64,000 bases of DNA from the NCBI GenBank assembly GCA_002633005.1, contig NMRA01000246.1, positions 301,856-365,855 of the forward strand. Direction: 5' to 3'. The stretch is from Phoronis australis (Eukaryota; Phoronida; Phoronidae). The notes under the pieces were generated by a model. That model saw only the letters and a program-made list of their open reading frames with translations, searched no databases and had not been told where the DNA came from. Shown piece after piece: positions 11,201 through 19,726 of this stretch; position 1 is the first letter of the stretch, and each line of letters starts with the position of its first letter. A program made the translations under genes and the position numbers.

Positions 11201-14200
11201 AAGATAGTTCATGCAAATGCGTAGGTGTCTTTGCTCAAATAATACCTCTACACCGGTACCTCTCGTTTCACCGATGCACACTGCGGTACCATTGCTGAAC
11301 AATAGTTGATGTAGTTTGAAGTATTCCACGACCCATGCCTGTTTCGAGAACAATGCTTAAAGAGCGTTTTGTTGCCTTAATTTAGTAGGCTAACCACTGG
11401 CGACACCTCATTTTTCAGTCGACCCCCCAACTTGTGCTCCATTTGAATTTCGATGCCCTGATGGTCATTGCATCGATTCCAGCTGGTTGTGCGACGGTGA
11501 AGATGACTGCTTAGACAATTCAGATGAAACAAACTGTCCCGGTACGTGGGGAAAGTTTTTTTAGATGTATGTACTGCAAAGGAGCAAAACTGATATCCAT
11601 CAGTCCTGTTTCAATGAAATCACACGTGATGATACCGTGAAGAGAAACGAAAGGAATCTCTGTTTTTTGAGACCTATTAATTCTAGGCACACAAACTCCT
11701 TCAAATCGGATTGATACAATTTGCCAACAGTGCTATAACACTATTTGTGCTTACGATGAAGTTTGTTATTTGTTCTTCAATTAGCCTGTTCTCAATAGAG
11801 ACTTGAAATATTAAGCCCAATGCAAATAGATGGAAATGAAACCAAATCAAAGGTAATTTGTACGATTGTGTAACCTTCTGTTCACAGCTATCCCCGATTC
11901 CGGGTGTGGGAGCCCCAGTGTCCTCAACAAGCCGTCCGGCACCATAACATCTATGGGATATCCCGAAAGGCAATATGAAAACAATGCTAACTGCGAGTGG
12001 ACAATCGCGGTTACTACTGGAAAAGTGAGTAAATAACCCATGTTGTGCATGTCCGCGTGTTTTTTTCTCGATACATGAGCATATAATTCTAGATTTGTTT
12101 TAATCTGTGCATGATAATGACCTGGAAATTTTGAACTGAACATGAACTCCACAATTCATAAATTTTCAAAACCAGAATTAGAAAGTTTGTGATTGGAAAG
12201 ACACCGACGGTGATATACATGCCTAAAATCGGGAGGGGCTGTCACATAATGATAGTCTCTTATGGAAATATGTGTTGTTAATTGTTCTTCGTAGGTCATT
12301 AAACTACGTATAGACGAATTTTCCTTAGAGCCCTCTAAACAACCCATCTGTAACTTAGACTACCTCGCGCTGTATGATGGAGACGTATCCGACGACAAGC
12401 TAATAGGTAAGATCATACTGTGCATGTTAACAGAAACAGAAACATTCTGGGATTGTGACTCCTAAGTTAGATATAACATACGGTAACTCGATCAGAATTT
12501 CACTCATAGGCATACAAGCACACAGTGCAGTGGTGTATGGTGCAGTATGATTACATACCTGTGCAACCAATGGGGTTCAACAGGTGCGAAAGCGTCCTTT
12601 GGCCCCTGCACTTGGGATTTCGCAAATGAACCGCCCGTGGCAGGTCAAGTGCCCCTCAGTCTGAACCGGGACGATGTTGTTTCTGAGTTACTCTAAGAGG
12701 CAACTGCACCTTCTGTTTCAAAATAAAATGAGAACATAATCATAATTTATATGTGTACATGATCAGTCTTAGAGGGTTTTACCCTGAGGTAAAAGAACAT
12801 GGTTTTATGAAAAACAAGTAAGAAGAAAAACAGTCACAAAATGAGTATCTTAAGGAGTCCAGCTTCACAGTTTCAGGAACATGGCCAAAGACCAAAATTT
12901 TAGAAGTACTGCTTTTTTCAATTGAATGTCATTTGTGACTCTCGTTTTCCCGCTACCTTTTCAATTTCTGTCTGAAAACCTCCGTATTCTTTCATGATGG
13001 AATGAAAACTCATTAAACATGCACCAAATTATCAAAAGATCCTACTGAGCTCAAGCATGCGCAGAATGTGTTCACTTCCCTTTCTTGACCAGCTTAGCTA
13101 AAGGAATGACATTACGTGGCGGAGAGTGGGGAAGGGGGTTTGGGCATGTTATGCTGACACTGAAAACATCCGTTTAACCATTGTTAAAAATTTTTTAATT
13201 TTGTGCTTGGTGCCGCGTACATGTACTTCCTTTGTATTGCATAGAAGGAGCAGCTGGGAAAATTATTAATCTTTATTATTATATGGGTGGCCGACGGAAT
13301 AAGATTGATCAATTGTTCACCAAAAAAGTAAAAAATCATAATTGACAATTATTTATTACAGGAAAATTTTGTGATACCCAAATACCCCGTGAACTCATTT
13401 CCACAACCAACAAAATAATACTGAAGTTTCATTCAGATCACTCAGTGACAGACCGAGGATTCAGGATATCATACCACATCGCATTACCAGGTTAATATTT
13501 GAAAGTTTATTGATCCGACCAAAGGACACGTTTGAAAAAGTTTAATGTATAAACAATAAACGATAATTATCGGCAAGTTCCAATTTGTCAATTATAAGAA
13601 CAAGATAGAAAAACTTAAAGTTTTAAAAGTTATAGTAAATGACTATTTTAGAGTAATTGCTAATAATTTTTACATGTAACGAAGTTGCTATTTCANGAAA
13701 ATTATTAATCTTTATTATTATATGGGTGGCCGACGGAACAAGATTGATCAATTGTTCACCAAAAAAGTAAAAAATCATAATTGACAATTATTTATTACAG
13801 GAAAATTTTGTGATACCCAAATACCCCGTGAACTCATTTCCACAACCAACAAAATAATACTGAAGTTTCATTCAGATCATTCAGTGACAGACCGAGGATT
13901 CAGGATATCATACCACATCGCATTACCAGGTTAATATTTGAAAGTTTATTGATCCGACCAAAGGACACGTTTGAAAAAGTTTAATGTATAAACAATAAAC
14001 GATAATTATCGGCAAGTTCCAATTTGTCAATTATAAGAACAAGATAGAAAAACTTAAAGTTTTAAAAGTTATAGTAAATGACTATTTTAGAGTAATTGCT
14101 AATAATTTTTACATGTAACGAAGTTGCTATTTCACTGAGTGAAATTAGTACATTTCAGTGAAAACTACCATTTCCACTACACCAGTAGCTATGACTTCCC

Positions 14201-17180
14201 CGACTTCAACACCCGCTGTCTGCACAGAAAGCGATCTCGGATGTGTTTCAAAAGGAGGCAAACCCTGCATTCCGAAATTCTGGGTATGCGATGGTGTAGA
14301 AGACTGCATAGACGGATTGGATGAAAGAAATTGCGGTAATCGTCACATACATCAAGCAAATTCGTATTTCATTTGTAAAGCTTGAGAGTCAAATTTGCTC
14401 CACATACTCAAGAGTACTTCATTTTTAAACGAGGCATAACCGTTCAGTTTAGAAAGTACATGTACAACAAATGTATTGAGGGGCGCGCAATATTTGACGG
14501 GATACAACTGAGCGGTTTCTCTCGTTGCTTAGATCCAGTGGGATGTGGAATACCTGTTATTCGCCCCAAAAGCGGCAGACTCCGCATTGTGAATGGAAGT
14601 GTAGCTATACCAGGAAGCTGGCCATGGTTGGCAACGTTAAGGCTGAATGTTCCCAACCGTGGACACACGTGTGGTGCCACATTGATTCACCCCCAGTGGC
14701 TGTTGACAGCGTCTCATTGCTTTGGAGGGTACGTTTGCATTAAAACACTTCACTTAAGCTAGCTTGCATGTGTTTTATCTAGAAATAAGACTGACGCCCA
14801 TACATTGGAAGCAGAAATAATGTGTGGAATGACATGTTTTCTTTGATTCTTTCTTGAACTGTGTCTGAAACACAACGTTACCACAGACGCGAACTTTGCT
14901 TGTTTACTTTTGCCATCTTTTATCGCATTGTGAAAAAATGACTAAATAAATGCATGGATTTAAGAGCAATTTGGCGAGTTGAGCATTTGATTTGGCTAAT
15001 TATTTCTTTCAGGAGATTTTTTCAACCATGGCGATGGACCATACATTTGGGGAAGTCTTCAAAAGACAAGACTGGCCTATTTGAACAAATCGAAAAGCCA
15101 GAAAAAATTATCACCCACAATGGCTATGACCCACTGAGCAACATCCATGACATAGCATTAGTGAAACTGTCTTCTCCGGCCCGAATCAACGCGAGAGTTT
15201 CGCTTGCCTGTCTGCCAAATGCCTCGGCCGAAGTTTCGGGAGGTACTTATTGTTACGTTACCGGATATGGTTCAACCAGAGGTAAAACACTGCGTTATCT
15301 TTCTATAATTCTGATTCTAGAAGCTGGTAAATTTGATATGTTTATGTATGTTATCAAAGGAATCGAAATGTATCACCAAAACACCGGTAAATATCTTGCC
15401 GACTTCCAATCTGGTGGACTTTGTAGGAATGTCATCTTGTGTTATTTGCCTTGCAAAACTGTTTGCATCAGAATGGGATCGTCCAAGTTTTCAACATCGT
15501 CGGGTCAATAATAAATACTGTGTGACTTTGCTGTAGCAAGGAGAGAGGGTGTCTCTTGTTTTCCTTTTGCGATGTCACTAAGGAAATCGTTTCTCCCAGT
15601 TTGACGCCAAACCAGTTTTGTCACATGATATCGCACCATTAATGCCTTGCTCTAGGATAAAAGTATTCTTACTTCAGCTAAAACTCATCCCTGTTGCGTC
15701 ACAGAGTGTAATATCCTATGATTTGAGGTGTGCGACCTCTCTCCATAACCGTGGACTACCTTGTCCAATATCTATATAAGTTTGTCTTGTTTTCAGAATG
15801 AGCAAGCCTTGAAATTAAATGAGTTTTCAACTTTCTTCCAAACGTTTCAGGGTTCACTGGCGACAGTAATAATTATTATGTTACAAAGACTTGAGTGATT
15901 TACTCGTACTAAAGTATCTGTTAAAGCTACATTTGGCTCTGCTTAGCTGGCTGAAAACAAAAATGGAATTTAGTAAAAAGCCTCATTCAATTTCTGGGCG
16001 AAACGCATCTTTAATAGAGTTAAATAGGACTTATAGTGGCTGTAAGCTACGATATCAATGACCGACCGAGTAAATAAATCCTATTTACCTAAAATCACCT
16101 CATTTTCTAACAGGTACGGGAGGAGAAGGGTACCTGAAACAGGCTTACCTACCTGTAGTCAGCCAGCATGTATGTAACGACACCGAACATTACAATGGAC
16201 GAATTCACAGTCACATGCTGTGTGCTGGGTTCACTGAAGGAATGGTGGACTCCTGCCAAGTAAGACAAAGTGACAACATGTGCACAGTAGTTTAACATGT
16301 ACATGTACATTTGGTGGCTTAACGTAACTAGTTGTTTTTATTTTCACACATTCTATTATCATCTCGTGAAAAAAGCCAGTAGAATCATTAAAAACGTCAA
16401 TGGAAGTATAATTGTAAATGCAGATGCACTGAAAACTTTAAAGTGCTTAAAACAACCATTTACTTTGTTTTGACATCATTAAACCTTCATTTCTAGGACT
16501 GTTTATCCCAGCCAAGCATTCAATATCCGAAAACCGTAGAAAATAGAAGAAAAGCGACTTCAGTTGAAAATGTCTTTGTTTCACGGGCATGAATGTGACG
16601 TATGAACGTGCCTAGCGCCATTGGGTCATGTCTTGTCATGCTCTTTTTAAGAAATTTGCATTTGTCGGACTTGCGAATGTCCAACGCCACCTAATTGTCT
16701 TCGATGAGCGTGCAAGTAATAGACAAACATGTCTTGATAGAGTTAAAAAGATCACCATCTTGCTCCATTTTCGACCTGGAAACAAAAATTTTATGGCCTG
16801 TGACACCATGTTTTGATTTCCACATAAACATGGCATATTTTCCCATTAAGGTCGGCCTGGTGTTATATGGCCACATTGTTTGACAATTTGAAAATTAAAT
16901 TTCCTGCAGTAACTTATACTGAAGAGATGTCTTTTCGGATGGTTTATAGGTTTCAACACGGATAACTTTTTTGTATGATACTTTTGTTTTGCTCTAGGGC
17001 GACAGCGGAGGACCTTTTGTATGCAGAGAAAGTGGCAGGTTCTTTCTTACCGGAATTGCATCATTCGGTGACGGCTGCGCCAGTGCCTACAAGCCCGGTG
17101 TATATACAAAGGTTGCGGACTATCTAGCGTGGATTCGCAATAATGCTGAAAATATTACAAATGCGATGTTTCATAATTAA
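8187..17180 (+). CDS. Gene 1: secreted LDLa/CUB modular trypsin-like serine protease
   Basis: Fourteen exons join in frame to 698 aa (2097 nt with stop), counting the duplicated exon 9 once. Order: signal peptide (about 1-20), LDLa (48-85), CUB (about 90-208), LDLa (about 213-249), CUB (about 253-376), Thr-rich linker, LDLa (about 393-434), S1 protease from Ile453. Triad: His496 (TASHC), Asp546 (DIALVKL), Ser641 (GDSGGP). Asp635 takes the position-189 role, so cleavage after Lys/Arg is expected. Activation would follow Arg452 (GRLR/IVNG). The propeptide Cys439 should stay disulfide-linked to the catalytic domain through the Cys of LACLP. No membrane segment is seen, so it is probably an extracellular zymogen. 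CUB and LDLa modules normally bind calcium and protein partners. The natural substrate is unknown. The layout recalls enteropeptidase, ovochymase or MASP relatives, but the EGF and CCP modules of MASPs are absent. Its stop codon lies only 100 bp before a transposon-like element. Confidence 0.85.
8791..8905 (+). repeat. Tandem 'ttaattatctc..gatcccgac' repeats of a decayed transposon
   Basis: Three to four units of roughly 30 bp share ttaattatct followed by gagatcccgac. A partial inverted copy (gtcgggatctcgagatcctg) lies at 9540-9568, on the far side of the integrase-like remnant. The two look like opposite ends of one degenerate element. Confidence 0.55.
9250..9640 (+). pseudogene. Integrase/DDE-type transposase remnant (frameshifted)
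   Basis: Two adjacent frames carry the region ahead of the catalytic core of an integrase-like transposase family common in fish and marine invertebrates: [16 protein letters not shown], then [10 protein letters not shown], then, after a shift near 9470, [20 protein letters not shown]. The family call rests on recalled motif similarity (R-R-x-N-Y, GYRxMHxKC, DPxGVxxRRARRL). The catalytic Asp/Glu residues are missing, so this is a dead fragment. It lies within intron 1 of gene 1. Confidence 0.6.
9692..9865 (+). CDS. Gene 1 exon 2: LDLa module 1
   Basis: Phase 1-1 exon. Six Cys with the LDLa spacing, ending [16 protein letters not shown]. The acidic calcium cluster is partly altered (Asn for the usual Asp after the fourth Cys, FNGEDE for xDGSDE). 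A charged stretch of about 20 residues precedes it. Confidence 0.85.
10279..10468 (+). CDS. Gene 1 exon 3: CUB 1, first half
   Basis: Starts phase 1 and ends phase 2. Shows the CUB opening (DCG, then [13 protein letters not shown]) and the strand ending [16 protein letters not shown]. The split codon (ag|a) joins to the next exon's Cys-Ser-Tyr-Asp. Confidence 0.9.
10653..10704 (+). CDS. Gene 1 exon 4: CUB 1, calcium-loop segment
   Basis: Only 52 nt, coding [18 protein letters not shown]. This is the C-x-YD-x-(V/L)-x-(V/I)-x-DG signature of calcium-binding CUB domains. It ends in phase 0 at a gtaagt donor. Confidence 0.85.
10944..11070 (+). CDS. Gene 1 exon 5: CUB 1, last third
   Basis: Codes [14 protein letters not shown], then [20 protein letters not shown], the canonical C-terminal strands of a CUB domain. 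Two donors are possible at its end. Only g|gtgggt keeps the frame of the next LDLa exon. Confidence 0.9.
11419..11541 (+). CDS. Gene 1 exon 6: LDLa module 2
   Basis: Phase 1-1 exon with a complete LDLa repeat: [15 protein letters not shown], then [18 protein letters not shown], with the full acidic calcium-binding cluster. Confidence 0.93.
11888..12024 (+). CDS. Gene 1 exon 7: CUB 2, first third
   Basis: Starts phase 1, ends phase 0. Codes [20 protein letters not shown], then NCEWTIAV, a CUB N-terminal half. The phase-0 intron matches the CUB 2 intron of gene 3. Confidence 0.9.
12295..12406 (+). CDS. Gene 1 exon 8: CUB 2, middle
   Basis: Codes [15 protein letters not shown], then [20 protein letters not shown], the CUB calcium-site region. 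Ends phase 1. The equivalent gene 3 exon also begins VIK. Confidence 0.9.
12407..13257 (+). other. Gene 1 intron 8, unique part
   Basis: No recognisable gene or repeat. A short stretch near 12730 (cataatcataattta) resembles one near 8718, too short to classify. Confidence 0.5.
13258..13695 (+). repeat. 438-bp duplicated block, copy 1
   Basis: Nearly identical to 13697-14134 with a shift of 439 bases. The two base differences I see are aataag/aacaag (13300/13739) and gatcac/gatcat (13440/13879). Copy 1 ends exactly at the single N at 13696. It contains CUB 2 exon 9. Confidence 0.95.
13362..13490 (+). CDS. Gene 1 exon 9: CUB 2, last third
   Basis: Phase 1-1 exon coding [20 protein letters not shown], then a CUB C-terminal strand ending [13 protein letters not shown]. 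It is the only coding exon within the duplicated block. Confidence 0.92.
13697..14134 (+). repeat. 438-bp duplicated block, copy 2
   Basis: Second copy, joined to the first by one N and running straight into unique sequence at its right end. This looks like two haplotype contigs laid end to end rather than a biological tandem duplication. Confidence 0.95.
13801..13929 (+). other. Second copy of gene 1 exon 9 (likely assembly duplicate)
   Basis: Same 43 codons as exon 9 with one silent change (cac/cat, His). Including both copies would keep the frame but would put two final thirds of a CUB domain in a row, which makes no structural sense. A real transcript should contain only one. Confidence 0.85.
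14159..14335 (+). CDS. Gene 1 exon 10: Thr-rich linker and LDLa module 3
   Basis: Phase 1-1 exon. A linker rich in Thr, Ser and Pro (about 18 residues, likely O-glycosylated) leads to an LDLa repeat with [18 protein letters not shown]. Leu replaces the usual Ser of the SDE motif. Confidence 0.9.
14533..14728 (+). CDS. Gene 1 exon 11: activation site and His-loop of S1 domain
   Basis: Starts phase 1, ends phase 2. Propeptide Cys (VGCGIPVI), cleavage site [29 protein letters not shown] with catalytic His496. The phase-2 intron just after the His motif is shared with genes 2 and 3. Confidence 0.95.
15013..15281 (+). CDS. Gene 1 exon 12: Asp-loop of S1 domain
   Basis: Codes [25 protein letters not shown] with catalytic Asp546, VSLACLP with the Cys that pairs with the propeptide, and [10 protein letters not shown]. 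Ends phase 1. Confidence 0.95.
15282..16113 (+). other. Gene 1 intron 12
   Basis: Nothing recognised beyond ordinary intron sequence. Open frames running over its start are read-through of exon 12. Confidence 0.6.
16114..16259 (+). CDS. Gene 1 exon 13: S1 domain, segment with Asp189
   Basis: Codes [23 protein letters not shown] and MVDSCQ. The Asp of DSCQ (Asp635) is the trypsin specificity residue. Ends phase 0 immediately before GDSGGP, as in the paralogues. Confidence 0.93.
16260..16997 (+). other. Gene 1 intron 13
   Basis: Four overlapping short open frames on both strands at 16628-16883 have no recognisable domain. No repeat family was recognised. Confidence 0.5.
16998..17180 (+). CDS. 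Gene 1 exon 14: Ser-loop and C terminus
   Basis: Begins GDSGGPFVC with catalytic Ser641, then [11 protein letters not shown] and [15 protein letters not shown]. Phe stands where nearly all family members have Trp215 (SWG). After the domain come about 12 residues with Asn-Ile-Thr (N-glycosylation possible) and TAA. No AATAAA is seen before the transposon-like element at 17281. Confidence 0.95.
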   Translation, partial: GDSGGPFVCRESGRFFLTGIASFGDGCASAYKPGVYTKVADYLAWIRNNAENITNAMFHN

Positions 17181-17280
17181 CATATCGTTTGAAGGAGACG
17201 AGAGATCAAATGCACAATATCATCATGTGTGGACATGTCTTTTTACCAAGCAAAACTTTGTATATGATGTTAACGGAAAA

Positions 17281-17334
17281 TATACATGTACTGAACACCG
17301 CTAATTGTCGGTGCACTGGTACCGAATGTTTCTG
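17281..17334 (+). repeat. Left terminal inverted repeat
   Basis: Contains ggtgcactggtaccga, shared perfectly with the complement of the right end, and the recurrent palindrome tacatgta close to the outer edge. Confidence 0.7.
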
Positions 17335-18363
17335 TAAGTTGGCGCCCTCAAGTTGCACTTAACACCGCCGTAAGGGCGCCACAGCAATAAGACATGTCTG
17401 AAAATCGTCTTCCGGAATGCCCTTTCTACGTATGACAACTGCCATAGCGATACTTTCAGTCGTCTTGGTCGGTAGGCCCGGAGGCTGATATCAAAAAAAC
17501 CAGAATTGAAAAAAAATGGCCACTGGGAACTGAGGTACAGAGGAAACAGTAAAAAAACTGATATTGCCACTCCTGTGGAGCCCAGCGGTACTTGAGCAAG
17601 TCTGAAAGTTGTCGTCATCCTCTGCTACGTTCGAAAATGCATAACATCACGAAGATTCTGCAAGGAATATTATCATGAAAAATAGCTGCAAAATTACAAA
17701 GTTGACACTAGGGTGCGCCCCAGCAGTAAAAATTGTCGTCAGCCATGTTCTCCTCAACAGGAGCACAATTATCCCAATTTTCATAATGATCCTGTGAGTA
17801 GTTTGGCCAATAGAGAGGCAAACTCTAAAACTAATTCAAAAATAATTTATATGGCCACTCGGTGGCTTACATTAGATCAATTCCATCCCGAAATGGAACG
17901 AAATCTTCGTATCTTTACCTGTAATTGAAGCCAACGTTCATGAAAATCTGTCCAGTAATATTCAGAGTGAAACTCCAAAAACTAAAATTGCAGTTAATGT
18001 GCAGAATGTTAGTCGGGTCTGTTTGACAGTCGTCGAAAGTTGGTGTGTTCCTTCACTAGTAATGCACTTGCCATTCAAAATTCACAAACATCTTGCAAAA
18101 AGTTTAGGAAATACAACCGCAGCCGCAAAAACAGAACTACCGTTAGGGAGCGCCACTGTGACTGTAATTGTAGCGCATGGAAGTGGAACCTGGTCCTTGC
18201 ATTCCTCCCCGTTCCCCGCGCTTCAGATAGATTTTGTAATTTTTATAGACGTTTTGTTCATTATGCGTCTATGTATTGTAATGTGGACCGGACGCCTTCC
18301 GGGATGTCTGGTTCAACGTAAATACCATGATACAGCATAGAATCAAACGTCAGAGAAAACCTG

Positions 18364-18416
18364 CAGAAACTCTCGGTACCAGTGCACCGGCAATTAGTGG
18401 TGCTCAGTACATGTAT
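18364..18416 (-). repeat. Right terminal inverted repeat
   Basis: Reverse-complement partner of 17281-17334, with tcggtaccagtgcacc inside and tacatgta at the outer edge. Confidence 0.7.
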
Positions 18417-19216
18417 TTACCGGCTGGCCCAATGTCGGCCAAATTCCTTGATGGATGTTCTTTACGTTTGCATGTAATTGGATTGATAAGAGTATAACTG
18501 AAGTGGATTTTTGGTAAACCCGACTAGAGTGGAGTAACTGAAATTTTCTTTGCTGTTGCCTTCACATTTACTAAGTTCCTTGATGAATGTTCATGAAATT
18601 GGCAACGTAGGTGGCAGCACCTGCCCTGGTTCAGACGAATTTTACGTTGTGCCCATTAGTGTCTTTTTAATTTTTGTGTCTGTTATTCGCCGTACGTCTC
18701 CCTATCGTCCAAACTACATTGCTGACTTGCTTTACATCGCAGAGTCCATTTTAAGAATTGTAATGAACAACCCTTGTCTCTACCCGATCATGCGATAGCC
18801 TACTCACGGTTCCTCTAAAGTCAGCTTCGTCATCTAAAGTAAATATATCCAATGGGTGCCCCAACATTTTGAATTTACCGTGGAATTATCGATTCATCCT
18901 ACACACACAGATTTGTAGAGACAGAGACACAATATGCGTGGCAAGGAGGTAACCAATCAAACACATTTAACCCCACCGCGTAGGATACTTCACTTGCGAT
19001 TGGAGTTCGCTGAAAAGCCTTGTCATCACTATACTTCACATGTATACATGTATTACAACCAACAAAAAACAAACACGTACCATAAAACTGGGAAATTCTA
19101 CTAATCATCGAAAAGGCGTTCGCTAATCAATCACCCATTCTTCCAATGATCTCACACACAAATATTAACTTTGGGTTGATAGACTGTGAAATTTTCCAAA
19201 CCCGGTGTTATCCTAC
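18417..19216. other. Intergenic, nothing recognised
   Basis: Open frame 18550-18798 shows no known domain and has no exon signals matching the neighbouring genes. Confidence 0.45.
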
Positions 19217-19342
19217 GTGTATTAACGACTTTCTCGTGCAGTTCTCTGAAACAAAATGATGATCTGTGACCCTCGATAACACTTAAAAGTTCTTAGCAAA
19301 TTTGAAAACACATTACAAAATCTGCTAAACAGGCAAGCGTGA
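19217..19342 (+). repeat. Dispersed repeat, copy B
   Basis: Counterpart of 1099-1197. The best-matched part is gcaaatttgaaaacacatta through tctgctaaacaggcaagcgtgac. Confidence 0.45.
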
Positions 19343-19513
19343 CCTACGTGTAGACGAAATGCACAACTGTTGTAAGGAAAAACCACCCAACGAGAACTAT
19401 GATGATGTTCAATTTGTGACAGAGTATAAGATTTTAGTTACTTTTCAAAAATAGTTATTTCCAAGTTTCCCTCCAAATGATGTAATGGGTGGAAGACGTC
19501 TGGTCTCTTGAAA

Positions 19514-19726
19514 ATGGCGGAACACAGCAGATCAGAAGACGAGGTCGATTTTGAGCAAGAACTGGACACGCATTATTTAGACGTCAGAGAGGAGAGTGGA
19601 TACGCGCATTACACTCAAGTACTTGAAGAATCCGACCATGAATTCGATTTCCCACTAGGCGAACTTCCGTCGGCTCTGAGGCCGTATGAAGTCGACCCAC
19701 TTGCACGAGAAATGCTGCAGACATAG
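19514..19726 (+). CDS. Unrecognised acidic short open frame
   Basis: Seventy codons from an ATG in a good context (aaaATGGCGG). The start is strongly acidic (SEDEVDFEQELD) and the end reads LRPYEVDPLARE. This faintly recalls the acidic N termini of P2X7-like proteins that are multi-copy in invertebrates (an 'xxPYxFEPLA' signature), but none of the Cys-rich domain of that family was found downstream. The stop directly precedes gtgagc. It may be a gene fragment or chance. Confidence 0.2.
   Translation: MAEHSRSEDEVDFEQELDTHYLDVREESGYAHYTQVLEESDHEFDFPLGELPSALRPYEVDPLAREMLQT

Larger units (their letters stand above)
17281..18416. mobile_element. Non-autonomous DNA transposon-like element with ~53-bp TIRs
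   Basis: The left end (tacatgtactgaacaccg... to gtgcactggtaccga) is the reverse complement of the right end (18364-18416) with about six mismatches. The 1.1-kb interior has no transposase. Part of it (17725-17990) resembles 5390-5945. Flanking target duplications are not obvious by eye. Confidence 0.65.

Noticed and set aside
13362-13929. Two consecutive CUB-end exons as a real protein feature
   Set aside because: Copies lie in nearly identical blocks joined by a single N, and a repeated last third of a CUB domain would not fold sensibly.
8187-17180. Calling gene 1 or gene 3 a MASP/C1r/C1s orthologue or an enteropeptidase
   Set aside because: No EGF, CCP, MAM, SEA or membrane segment is present and the domain order differs. 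Only the general CUB/LDLa-protease class is supported.
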